Below, one piece after another: positions 6,275 to 13,693 of a stretch of DNA of 14,416 bases. Position 1 is the first letter of the stretch. Every line of letters starts with the position of its first letter. Under the pieces are notes generated by a model, which did not search any database, was not told the origin of the DNA, and saw only the letters and a program-made list of their open reading frames with translations. The DNA is from Sporomusa sp. (GTDB taxonomy: Bacteria; Bacillota_C; Negativicutes; Sporomusales; Sporomusaceae), in NCBI GenBank assembly GCA_029256645.1, contig JAQSXM010000038.1, positions 1 through 14,416 on the forward strand. The letters run 5' to 3'. Made by a program: the position numbers and the translations under genes.

Positions 6275-6296
6275 AGCCTTACTCCCGATTAAGGCT
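6275..6296 (-). other. Small hairpin at the end of the transducer gene
   Basis: A 7-bp perfect stem (AGCCTTA at 6275-6281 with TAAGGCT at 6290-6296) includes the TAA stop of the chemotaxis-type gene. No T run follows on the minus strand, so read-through into the yqeB remnant is expected. Role uncertain. Confidence 0.35.
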
Positions 6297-7118
6297 TTCA
6301 GCAAGTTGATCCATACGCTGCCCCATGATATTTGCCTGTTGAACTGCCTCCGTTAAATGAGAAATAGCTGCGGCAATTTGAGATATTACAGTGTCCATTT
6401 GATGTACTTGCCTTGTCGTTCCGGCACTTTGTTCCTGAATAGCCCGGACAATGATCTCACCTTTTTTGATTGACTCAACGCTGTGTGCAGCCAGCTTACG
6501 AATTTCTCCGGCTACAACCCCAAAACCACGCCCTTCATCGCCGACCCTGGCAGCCTCGATCGCGGCATTTAACCCCAGAAGGTTGGTTTGGTCGGAAAGT
6601 GTTTTAATCATCTGCAAAACTTCATTGGTTTCTTTAACTTTCAACTGTGATTCTTCCGCATATCTTGCCAATTCTTTGCTTGTACTTGTCACTTGCTGGG
6701 TCTGAGCAAATATTTCCTCGGAAGTACTGGCTAAAACACTTATATTATCAGTAAGCGTGGCAGCTAGTTCTTTTAGGGCTTCTTGCTGCTCAATCGTCTC
6801 ATACGCGCACACCGAACCGATAACTTCATTGTCTTGATTGTAAATGGGAACAGCAATCGCAATCAATACCTGTCCGTAAATGGCCTTATCCAGACGCGCC
6901 GTTACTCGCCGCTTTCCCTCCATAGCGCGGGAAATTGCGTTTCCACCCTTTAATACCGTCCCTGGTTTAATCTTTAGATCTATTTTCGTCCCCGGCTTAT
7001 AAAAAAGAATCTTCTCACGATCAGTGAAACTGAGACCAACACCGCTAATAAACAACTCACTGATTTGTGGAAGAACATATAAAAACCGTTCAACTATCTC
7101 TTGATTGCGTTCTGGCAT
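6279..7118 (-). CDS. Soluble methyl-accepting chemotaxis-type signal transducer
   Basis: Cytoplasmic protein of 279 residues with no membrane segment. Residues 1-108 form a small alpha/beta sensor region of a kind I cannot name, ending in a PAS/Cache-like strand pattern ([20 protein letters not shown]). The rest is a helical signalling domain with the highly conserved hairpin tip (about 173-211, [20 protein letters not shown] and [15 protein letters not shown]) that binds CheA/CheW. The signalling domain is short. This build is common in Firmicutes (compare YfmS of Bacillus) and suits sensing an intracellular signal. ATG at 7118 has AGGAGG 10 nt upstream. The gene follows the terminator of the hydroxylase operon, so it may have its own promoter; none was identified. 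Confidence 0.88.
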   Translation of the reverse strand: MPERNQEIVERFLYVLPQISELFISGVGLSFTDREKILFYKPGTKIDLKIKPGTVLKGGNAISRAMEGKRRVTARLDKAIYGQVLIAIAVPIYNQDNEVIGSVCAYETIEQQEALKELAATLTDNISVLASTSEEIFAQTQQVTSTSKELARYAEESQLKVKETNEVLQMIKTLSDQTNLLGLNAAIEAARVGDEGRGFGVVAGEIRKLAAHSVESIKKGEIIVRAIQEQSAGTTRQVHQMDTVISQIAAAISHLTEAVQQANIMGQRMDQLAESLNRE

Positions 7119-7164
7119 TGTGCTTGCGCCTCCTTTAGTTTGACAACCTTCTGCGACAGAAAAT

Positions 7165-7197
7165 AAGGCTTCTCGGTCTTTTAAATCGAGAAGCCTT
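7165..7197 (-). terminator. Rho-independent terminator after the thioesterase gene
   Basis: An 11-bp perfect stem (arms 7165-7175 and 7187-7197, 11-nt loop) is found 12 bp past the thioesterase stop codon. On the minus strand it is followed by ATTTTC; on the plus strand by TTT. It therefore works as a probable end of the hydroxylase operon and may act in both directions. Confidence 0.7.
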
Positions 7198-7209
7198 TTT
7201 GGGGATGCC

Positions 7210-7626
7210 CTACAATGATTTTACTTTGGCCAGAAGATCAATATCTTCTGGTGAAACTGCCTGGATCACGATGCCATGCGGGTTTGGCTTACCTTGCTGG
7301 TCAACATTTACAAATGTTATAAAACCGTCTACAACAAACTCATCAGACGGATGAAGCACTATTTTTACGTAGGCGACCAGGCTGGTCCTGCCGGCAGTTA
7401 TAACTTTACTCTCACAGCGTATAAGACTGCCCTTCTTTACCGGCCTAGTGAAAACCATTCCATGAATTTTTGCGCAGACGGTGGCTTCCGGCGAAGTAAG
7501 TGAAGATACCGCTATAAAACCAGCCTCAACAAACCATTCCGCTCCCCGTCCAGCAAATAAAGTGCCATGATGATTTAAATCTCCACCTTTTACTAAACGG
7601 CACATCGATACTGTTTTGACCTCCAA
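7210..7626 (-). CDS. Hot-dog fold acyl-CoA thioesterase
   Basis: Predicted cytoplasmic thioester hydrolase of 138 residues. The hot-dog signature is at residues 17-37, with [20 protein letters not shown], which forms the loop and central helix of YciA/BACH-type acyl-CoA thioesterases. By eye, the usual acidic residue in this helix falls at Val33, with Glu34 next to it, so the catalytic acid may be shifted or activity altered. The start is TTG at 7626 with AAGGGGG 7 nt upstream; the ATG seven codons later has a poorly spaced site. It lies 60 bp after the MFS carrier gene with a small hairpin between, and is the last gene before a terminator. It may release an acid from a CoA intermediate of the pathway. 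Confidence 0.82.
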   Translation of the reverse strand: MEVKTVSMCRLVKGGDLNHHGTLFAGRGAEWFVEAGFIAVSSLTSPEATVCAKIHGMVFTRPVKKGSLIRCESKVITAGRTSLVAYVKIVLHPSDEFVVDGFITFVNVDQQGKPNPHGIVIQAVSPEDIDLLAKVKSL

Positions 7627-7650
7627 CTCTGTTCCCCCTTATATTTCATA

Positions 7651-7671
7651 GAATACTCAATCCAAGTATTC
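7651..7671. other. Intercistronic hairpin
   Basis: GAATACT (7651-7657) and AGTATTC (7665-7671) form a 7-bp perfect stem with a 7-nt loop between the MFS and thioesterase genes. No T run follows in either direction. It may affect mRNA processing or stability, or be a small operator. Confidence 0.35.
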
Positions 7672-7686
7672 CGGCAGCAATCCTTA

Positions 7687-8979
7687 TTAATTATTTGCGG
7701 TAATCTCAGTTCCCTTCGTTTCTTTCATCATTAATACCAGTGCAGCAGCTACAATGAAAGCGAGCGATGCCGTGCCGATAGCCATACTAAAGCCAACTTT
7801 CGGAATTAAATAAGTAATGATTATCGGTCCAACAAAGACTACCGCACGTCCCCCGTTGTAACAGAATCCGGTTCCAGTGGCCCGAACTTCCGTAGTATAC
7901 AGTTCAGAAAATAAAGCCCCATAACCACTATAATATCCTGTGAAATAGCCCAGGATTATGCCCACCAGGGGTAGATATGCCAGGCCGCTATTAGTGACAG
8001 TGTAAATAAACAATGGAATTATCAATGCCATTGCCACAAAGAATGCAGCAAAAATCGGACGTCTGCCATACCTGTCTGCCAAAAGTCCAAACATTAGATA
8101 TCCACAGAAAGCACCAATACTGGTCCAGATCATAAATTCGGCACCTTTGGTAATTCCAAGATTCAGTGTTTTGTCAATATAAGTCGGCAAAAATGTAAAC
8201 AACGTCCACCAACCATACATGCCAAAGCTTGAGACTCCAAGACCCAAAAGGGTATTACGCAAGTTTTGGGCATTGAATAATTGAACAAGAGGCATGGCAG
8301 TTGTAGTATTCACGGGTTGAGATGCCTGCATTTTTTTACGTTCCAGCCAGACTGAAGATTCTTTTACAAAGAACAACACGCCTATAAAGACAAGAACAGT
8401 AGGAATTATTGTGGCGTAGAACATTCCCCTCCACCCATATAGAGGGATTAAAGTATACGCAAACACAGCCGCCGCAAGTAGCCCAAAAGTCCATCCAGTT
8501 TGTAATGTCCCAACTGCAACCCCCCTGCTTTTTGCAGGCCATATTTCAGAAACTAAAGCCATTGCTGCTGGCCATAACCCGCCGAGGCCAAAACCTACAA
8601 GCCCCCTATAGATATATAGTTCATTTAGCGACGAGGCAGTACCTGTCAAGAGGTTAGCGGTGCCGTATAAAAAAATGGATAGTAACACGGTTGGTTTACG
8701 TCCGATTTTGTCACTAAGACTGGCAATTACTATTCCACCAATTGCAGTAGCTGCTAAGAATACCGATACTACGCTAAAAGCCTGCGCCATAGTAACGTTT
8801 AGATCTTTTATTATTGAAGGTACGGCGTAAGCATAGATAGTAGCATCCATGGCATCAAATAACCAGGCCCCGAATAACCCCATTAAAGTAACCCCATGAA
8901 CCTTAAAAGCACCAAAGAAGGACGAAAATATGTCTGTCACTTGAATATTTGTATTGCCTGGTACAGTCTTTACTTCCAT
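7687..8979 (-). CDS. MFS carrier, organic/aromatic acid symporter type
   Basis: Inner-membrane carrier of 430 residues with about 12 membrane segments. Residues 35-53 carry GAWLFDAMDATIYAYAVP, similar to the first-segment signature (G-W-x-x-D-x-x-D) of aromatic acid and sialate/lactate proton symporters. Motif A is ASLSDKIGRKP at about 86-96 and is repeated in the second half as GLLADRYGRRP. The family usually imports carboxylates, so it is the likely uptake route for the substrate of the molybdenum hydroxylase encoded upstream. The ATG at 8979 is chosen because GAGAGG lies 7 nt upstream and the family N-terminus begins there; an in-frame start 43 codons earlier would add a non-homologous leader. 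The gap to the hydroxylase gene is about 225 bp. Confidence 0.88.
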   Translation of the reverse strand: MEVKTVPGNTNIQVTDIFSSFFGAFKVHGVTLMGLFGAWLFDAMDATIYAYAVPSIIKDLNVTMAQAFSVVSVFLAATAIGGIVIASLSDKIGRKPTVLLSIFLYGTANLLTGTASSLNELYIYRGLVGFGLGGLWPAAMALVSEIWPAKSRGVAVGTLQTGWTFGLLAAAVFAYTLIPLYGWRGMFYATIIPTVLVFIGVLFFVKESSVWLERKKMQASQPVNTTTAMPLVQLFNAQNLRNTLLGLGVSSFGMYGWWTLFTFLPTYIDKTLNLGITKGAEFMIWTSIGAFCGYLMFGLLADRYGRRPIFAAFFVAMALIIPLFIYTVTNSGLAYLPLVGIILGYFTGYYSGYGALFSELYTTEVRATGTGFCYNGGRAVVFVGPIIITYLIPKVGFSMAIGTASLAFIVAAALVLMMKETKGTEITANN

Positions 8980-9058
8980 TTTAAAACCTCTCTTTTTTGT
9001 AGCAATATGAACCCAATCGGAGCATAATTTTAAAAAAGACTTGAAAAACTTTAAGTTT

Positions 9059-9208
9059 TCATGGCAGAATAGACATGGATATGCTGTTTGCAGCAGCATA
9101 TTCGTCAACCGGCGTTGAAAAGCATCTTACCATTCGTTCAGAGTGAGGGCTGTTCAACGCCTTTTTCATTTTCATTACAAAGGCAGGTTGCGCATCTTCA
9201 GCAATCAT
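9059..9208 (-). CDS. Possible 49-residue ORF coupled to the hydroxylase gene
   Basis: An ATG at 9208 overlaps the TGA stop of the molybdopterin subunit gene (ATGA), the usual layout for coupled translation, and the frame runs 49 codons to TGA at 9059. The product starts MIAEDAQPAFVMKMKKAL and has a mixed, soluble-looking composition with one Cys and several Met. It has no Shine-Dalgarno site of its own. A 9-bp inverted repeat (9111-9119 with 9153-9161) lies inside. I recognise no family. It could be a small accessory protein, a remnant of a larger lost gene, or chance coding in a long intergenic gap. Confidence 0.35.
   Translation of the reverse strand: MIAEDAQPAFVMKMKKALNSPHSERMVRCFSTPVDEYAAANSISMSILP
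9111..9161. repeat. Inverted repeat with 33-nt loop after the hydroxylase gene
   Basis: GGCGTTGAA (9111-9119) and TTCAACGCC (9153-9161) are perfect complements. On the plus strand the second arm runs into TTTTTC, as in a terminator; on the minus strand it is preceded, not followed, by that run. In the sense direction it is at most an mRNA structure between the hydroxylase and carrier genes. Confidence 0.4.
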
Positions 9209-11472
9209 GGTTTTTGAGCACCGGCATTCAATTCTTCTTGTTTTCGAATTGCTCGCCACACTTTTTCCGGCGTTAGCGGTAAGTCTTTGATTTTAACACC
9301 TACCGCATCCCGCACGGCCTCTGCGATAGCAGCGGTCGGTGATATTACCCCGCTTTCACCAAGACCTTTGGCACCATGAGGACCTGATCCGTCTTGATTT
9401 TCAATAAATGCACTTTTCATGTCGTGGGGTATATCCATGGCAGTAGGTATTCTATAATCGATTAGTCCACCATTCTTCAGCCGCCCCTGGGAATCAAATA
9501 TTAATTGTTCAAATAGTGTGTGGCCCAGCGCCATAATTGACGCACCTTCTTCCTGGGCCTTAGCTTGCAACGGGTTTATGGCTTTGCCTACATCGCTGAC
9601 ATTTACTAATTTAGTGACTTCTACTTTGCCAGTTTCAGCATCCACTTTCACTTCTGCCGCAGTGAAAATCATTTCCCAGAAGTCGGTTAATCCACCTAAT
9701 GGATGTTCCAGATCTTTAGTGCCTTTAAATGTACCTTTACCGATGATTTCCCCTTGATTGACCCCCAAATACATTTTCAAAAGATCCGGGTATGATATCG
9801 CTAGTCTGCAGCCCGTAATTACCCCACCAGACGCGTTCACCTCCTCTCCCTCATCATTCAGATTCAACTCATGCGCCATTGCTTTTATTTGATCTAATAG
9901 GTCCTGACAAGCCAACTCAACAGCATTACCCATGCTTACTGTAGAACGGCTCCCTGCTGTTGATAAATCAAAAGCCACTGCGGCTGTATCGCCCATGATC
10001 ACTGTAATTTGTTCTACCGGTAACCCTAGCGCCTCGGCAGCGATTTGTGCCATCACGGTTCGAGCGCCCTGCCCCATTTCGGTAGTTCCAACGCTTACAG
10101 TGAGACTATCGTCCGCATGAAGTTTTACAATTGCATTTGAGACTGCAGCAGGGATGGGATTTTTTATACCAATCGCGATCCCTCGCCCAGTATTTTCTTC
10201 TTTATCGTTAGTCCACCCGATCATATTAGCTGCTAATTGAAGACCTTGTTTCCAATTCCCGTCTACCGGCGTGTCGCCTGGTACTAGAGTCTCACCCTTC
10301 TCTGGTATGTTTAAGAGCCTGATCGCTAATGAGTCAATGCCTAACAGTTGGCTAGCCTCGTTCATCTGAGACTCGATGGCCCATACGATTGGCGGCATAC
10401 CAAAACCGCGCATCGCTGTGGCCGGTACAGTATTTGAGTATATCGCCTTCGCCGCAATCCTCGCGTTAGGAGTTCGATATGGTCCACAACCCAAATAACC
10501 CGCTTTAGCGACTATTCGCGGTGCAGCATCGGCATAGGCCCCCATTAAGTAGTCCGCTCTAACGTCCTGAAATACGATGTGACCTGAGCCATCGAATCCG
10601 GTTGTAATTTTAACGTTGTTGGAAAGTCTGCGAGCGGTAAAAAAACTGTCTTCGATTGTAAATGACAGTTTTATCGGTTTTCCGGTGAGAAGCGCAAGAT
10701 AAGCAGCCAATGGTTCATATTTGGAGTAGCCTTTACCGCCGAAACCACCCCCAATAGCGGTTGGTATAATACGTACTTTAGATTGAACTAATCCCAGTGC
10801 CGTAGCAATGACACGGCGTAGTATAAAAGGGTGTTGTACAGGAGACTGAACCGTAACACCGCCATCTTGCAAATAGGCGATGACGCAATAGGGTTCTATT
10901 GCTACATGATTTATCATTGGGAAGCTATAGGCATTCTCAATAATATGCCGACACTCCTTCTTAGCAGCATCGACATCGCCCCATCCATAGCTAGTTACAC
11001 TATGCACATTGGAACTGCAATTTTGGCCATTACCGCCTGCGTGAACAAGTGGAGCATTCTCCTGCAATGCATCCTCAATCGTGCATACAAAAGGCAGTGC
11101 CTCATACTCAACCTTTATCTGGTGGACAGCATTTTTGGCACTCTCTTCACTGACCGCCAGGACTACGGCAATTACTTCCCCGTGATACCTGACCTCCCCG
11201 TCGGCGAGTATCGGCTGATCAGAGAATACCGGACCGTACCGTGGGACAGGCTTAGGCAAATCCCGGGCTGTAATAACGGCAACAACTCCAGGTACTTCCT
11301 TTGCTTTTGTTGTGCTAATACTTAGAATACGTGCATGTGCGTATTCTGAACGTAACAATTTACCGTGCAGCATACCAGCCATTACCATATCATTTGCGTA
11401 AGGCAATGCTCCTGTAACCTTACTAACGGCGTCTGTTCTTTGGACGTTCTTTCCTACATAATTTAATTCCAT
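9205..11472 (-). CDS. Molybdenum hydroxylase, molybdopterin-binding large subunit
   Basis: Catalytic subunit (755 residues) of a xanthine dehydrogenase/aldehyde oxidase-family enzyme, which hydroxylates heterocycles or aldehydes with oxygen from water. The N-terminal a/b-hammerhead domain (about 15-130) is followed by two molybdopterin domains. Visible motifs are GGGFGGK (241-247), AMRGFGMP (353-360, with the active-site Arg), EMGQGARTVMAQ (465-476), TAGSRS (505-510) and GAKGLGESG (700-708) with the catalytic Glu706. The CO dehydrogenase active-site loop (AYxCSFR) is absent, so it is not a CO dehydrogenase. ATG at 11472 has a G-rich site 7 nt upstream. It works with the FAD and 2Fe-2S subunits encoded just before it. 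Selenium dependence is possible given the nearby yqeB remnant but cannot be shown. Substrate unknown; an N-heterocycle is my guess. Confidence 0.94.
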   Translation of the reverse strand: MELNYVGKNVQRTDAVSKVTGALPYANDMVMAGMLHGKLLRSEYAHARILSISTTKAKEVPGVVAVITARDLPKPVPRYGPVFSDQPILADGEVRYHGEVIAVVLAVSEESAKNAVHQIKVEYEALPFVCTIEDALQENAPLVHAGGNGQNCSSNVHSVTSYGWGDVDAAKKECRHIIENAYSFPMINHVAIEPYCVIAYLQDGGVTVQSPVQHPFILRRVIATALGLVQSKVRIIPTAIGGGFGGKGYSKYEPLAAYLALLTGKPIKLSFTIEDSFFTARRLSNNVKITTGFDGSGHIVFQDVRADYLMGAYADAAPRIVAKAGYLGCGPYRTPNARIAAKAIYSNTVPATAMRGFGMPPIVWAIESQMNEASQLLGIDSLAIRLLNIPEKGETLVPGDTPVDGNWKQGLQLAANMIGWTNDKEENTGRGIAIGIKNPIPAAVSNAIVKLHADDSLTVSVGTTEMGQGARTVMAQIAAEALGLPVEQITVIMGDTAAVAFDLSTAGSRSTVSMGNAVELACQDLLDQIKAMAHELNLNDEGEEVNASGGVITGCRLAISYPDLLKMYLGVNQGEIIGKGTFKGTKDLEHPLGGLTDFWEMIFTAAEVKVDAETGKVEVTKLVNVSDVGKAINPLQAKAQEEGASIMALGHTLFEQLIFDSQGRLKNGGLIDYRIPTAMDIPHDMKSAFIENQDGSGPHGAKGLGESGVISPTAAIAEAVRDAVGVKIKDLPLTPEKVWRAIRKQEELNAGAQKP

Positions 11473-11506
11473 ATCTTCGCCCCCCCTTTTTCAAAGAGTC
11501 CAACAA

Positions 11507-11995
11507 CTAGCCCTTACACCTTGGGGCTGATTTAAGAACCGCGTTTACAATCCTATGGTACCCTGTGCAGCGACACAAGTTCCCGGCTAATGCTTCCCGA
11601 ATCTGATCTACACTTGGATCAGGTTTTTCCATTAATAATGCCTTAGTAGACATGATCATTCCAGGCGTACAAAAGCCACACTGGACTGCCCCTTCTTCAA
11701 TGAAGGCCATTTGAATCGGGTCTAGCTCACCTTCTGCTGCTAACCCTTCAATGGTAACAACTTCCCGGCCATCTACTTCCGGCGCTAACATGATGCAAGA
11801 GTTGACAGCCTTGCCATCCACAATGACAGTACATGCTCCACACTCACCCTCACCACAGCTCACTTTAGTGCCAAGCAGACCTAATTGTTCCCTCAACACA
11901 TTCGCTAGAGTATGATGCGCTTGCACTTCCAGCTGACGTAAAGTGCCATTGATTTTAAAAGTTACACATATAACATCTGTGGCCACAAAGCTCAC
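11507..11995 (-). CDS. Molybdenum hydroxylase, 2Fe-2S subunit
   Basis: Electron-transfer subunit with two iron-sulfur clusters, 162 residues, normal for CoxS/XdhC-type small subunits. The plant-ferredoxin-like cluster is bound by Cys47, Cys52, Cys55 and Cys67 (CGEGECGACTV). The second, in the four-helix domain, is bound by Cys106, Cys109, Cys141 and Cys143 (QCGFCTPGM and LCRCTGYH). All eight ligands are present. It passes electrons from the molybdenum centre to FAD. The first GTG (11995) overlaps the stop of the FAD subunit gene by 4 nt. A GTG three codons later (11986) has a better-spaced GGGTGA site, so the true start may be there, giving 159 residues. The large subunit gene starts 34 bp downstream. 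Confidence 0.94.
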   Translation of the reverse strand: MSFVATDVICVTFKINGTLRQLEVQAHHTLANVLREQLGLLGTKVSCGEGECGACTVIVDGKAVNSCIMLAPEVDGREVVTIEGLAAEGELDPIQMAFIEEGAVQCGFCTPGMIMSTKALLMEKPDPSVDQIREALAGNLCRCTGYHRIVNAVLKSAPRCKG

Positions 11996-12855
11996 CCTTT
12001 CATGCCTATTCTATCGAAAGCTGTTCTTATAGCCCTTCGCGCCAAAGTCTCAATCATCGCTAAACGATACTCACTACTGCCGCGAAGGTCGGTTATAGGG
12101 CTAGCCTCGCTGATTGCTTGCTGAATACCGAATTCCATATCCCGGCTATCCAAGGCTGCTTCCTTCAGCAAAGTTTCCGCCTTATAGGCTCTAAACGCCC
12201 GCGGGCCGACAGCCCCGAAAGCAAGTTTAACAGTATGACTTTTATCAACATAGGCTGCCACACCGACTGTCGCCAAATCAACGCCATCTCGCCTGGATAA
12301 TTTAAGGTACGTAGAACTAGATGATTCCGGTGGATTTGGTACGAAAATACTCTCGACTATCTCTGTGTTATCTAATAAAGCCTTCCCAGGTCCCGCAATG
12401 AAAGAGCTTAAAGGTACTGACCGCTTCTTATTATCGTCAGTGACTATGTTTACCACAGCATCATATACCAATAGTGCTGGAACAGAATCGGCGGCAGGTG
12501 ATGCATTACAGACATTTCCGACTATAGTGGCCCGGTTTCTAATCTGCTTGGAGCCTATCTTACCCGCAGCCTCAGCTAATGCGGGAAACCGGCTCAGTAC
12601 CCGTTTATCATCAGCAATTTCGCTGAGAGTTGTAAGCGCACCAATCACTATACCATCTGCTCTAAATTCCATATTGGCGCTAAGCTCCGCTATTTTTCTT
12701 ATTTGAATTACCACCGCAGGCGAGTATTTCCCCTTTTCCATCTGATTGATTAAGTCCGTTCCTCCCGCCAGAATCACTGCTGAAGAACCGTACTCTTTAA
12801 GTAATCTGGCTGCTTCACAAAGACTAGTGGGTTCAATATATTTAAAACTCTGCAT
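11992..12855 (-). CDS. Molybdenum hydroxylase, FAD-binding medium subunit
   Basis: FAD subunit of 287 residues, standard for CoxM/XdhB proteins. FAD contacts are visible as ILAGGTDL (28-35) and TIVGNVCNASPAAD (110-123), and the family motif RRDGVDLATV is at 188-197. The C-terminal CO-dehydrogenase-flavoprotein-like domain follows (about 180-285). It takes electrons from the 2Fe-2S subunit and hands them to NAD or another acceptor; the window does not show which. No inserted 4Fe-4S cysteine cluster, as in 4-hydroxybenzoyl-CoA reductase, is apparent. ATG at 12855 has a GGGGGA site 9 nt upstream. It is 67 bp after the cyclase-family gene and coupled by a 4-nt overlap to the next gene. Confidence 0.94.
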   Translation of the reverse strand: MQSFKYIEPTSLCEAARLLKEYGSSAVILAGGTDLINQMEKGKYSPAVVIQIRKIAELSANMEFRADGIVIGALTTLSEIADDKRVLSRFPALAEAAGKIGSKQIRNRATIVGNVCNASPAADSVPALLVYDAVVNIVTDDNKKRSVPLSSFIAGPGKALLDNTEIVESIFVPNPPESSSSTYLKLSRRDGVDLATVGVAAYVDKSHTVKLAFGAVGPRAFRAYKAETLLKEAALDSRDMEFGIQQAISEASPITDLRGSSEYRLAMIETLARRAIRTAFDRIGMKG

Positions 12856-12922
12856 TTACTCTATCCCCCAGGTATTTTATCAAAAACCGGCGTCATCCAT
12901 ATAACGCAGAAATGATAAAAGG

Positions 12923-13693
12923 CTATTTTTCTTCAATGATCGCCACTGCACGGCACCAGCCCGCAGTACAACCCTCGAATTTCACCGGCAATGCCGATAC
13001 GATAAAACCGTGAGGTTTGGGCAATGTCTCTAAGTGAGCCATTTTTTCGATTTGCAAATACTCACGTTTGCGACCATGCATGTGAGTAGGCCACAGTTCA
13101 TTTTGGTCACCCGTTTTCTTAAACGAATCAACCATGGCATTTACCGGGCGGTCTAGTGTCCACGCATCAATCCCGATACAACGGATGCCCTGATCAAGCA
13201 GCCAATCCAGACCCGTTATCCCTAATCCGGATTGCATCGTTAGATAAGTTTTGGTATCAGTGCCCCAATACTTGTCACAACCTGTATGAAGTAGAACAAT
13301 GTCACCAGGCTTCAGCGTAAAGTTAATCTTTCTAAGGGACTCCTGCATGTCTTCTATCGTAATTTCTGCACCTGGTTCTTTATGCCTCATATCCAGCACA
13401 ACCCCAGGACCATAACACCAGGCTAACGGAACCTGGTCAACCGTTTTGGCTGCTTTCCCCTCAGATATTGGCCCATAGTGAAAAGGAGCGTCAATATGAG
13501 TTCCTGCATGGGCAGAGCCAGAGATGAAGTCGGTGGCGAGTGCCATCGTATCAGGAAAGTCAGTGGGTTCGATTCCAGCCATTTTAGCTAATCGATAAGC
13601 ACCTGCCGAGTGGTCGGAATGCTCGATCTTTGGGCCGAACGGTTCAGTCGCTCCATTATGGTGAGAAACGCTTAAATCTATAAATTTATACAT
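12923..13693 (-). CDS. Cyclase-family metal-dependent hydrolase
   Basis: Cytoplasmic hydrolase of 256 residues in the cyclase family (PF04199), which includes kynurenine formamidase (KynB) and isatin hydrolase. The metal-binding signature HAGTHIDAPFH is present with His62, His66, Asp68 and His72 (Mn or Zn in known members). Further family features are a GDIVLLHTG strand near residues 128-136, a GIDAWTLD segment and the C-terminal GFIVSALPVKFEGCTAGWCRA-type stretch. It probably opens a lactam or cleaves an amide or ester. Its place between the GntR gene (8-nt overlap, with GAGGAG 10 nt before the ATG) and the molybdenum hydroxylase genes suggests it acts on the hydroxylated product. The substrate is not known; formamidase, isatinase-like and other ring hydrolases are all possible. 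Confidence 0.9.
   Translation of the reverse strand: MYKFIDLSVSHHNGATEPFGPKIEHSDHSAGAYRLAKMAGIEPTDFPDTMALATDFISGSAHAGTHIDAPFHYGPISEGKAAKTVDQVPLAWCYGPGVVLDMRHKEPGAEITIEDMQESLRKINFTLKPGDIVLLHTGCDKYWGTDTKTYLTMQSGLGITGLDWLLDQGIRCIGIDAWTLDRPVNAMVDSFKKTGDQNELWPTHMHGRKREYLQIEKMAHLETLPKPHGFIVSALPVKFEGCTAGWCRAVAIIEEK

Noticed and set aside
8980..9108. 43-residue N-terminal extension of the MFS carrier
   Set aside because: The extension has no ribosome binding site or family similarity, while the ATG at 8979 has GAGAGG at good spacing.
9111..9161. Intrinsic terminator ending the hydroxylase genes
   Set aside because: The T run follows the stem only on the plus strand, and the loop is 33 nt, so it does not fit a terminator in the sense direction.
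10831..11325. 164-codon plus-strand ORF antisense to the hydroxylase large subunit gene
   Set aside because: It lies wholly inside a strongly conserved gene with full motif support, shows no family features and has a composition expected of an antisense shadow.
9205..11472. Aerobic CO dehydrogenase large subunit (CoxL)
   Set aside because: The Cys-containing active-site loop AYxCSFR is absent; the equivalent region reads AMRGFGMP, as in general xanthine dehydrogenase-type enzymes.
12365..12706. 113-codon plus-strand ORF inside the FAD subunit gene
   Set aside because: Antisense shadow of a well-supported gene with no signals of its own.
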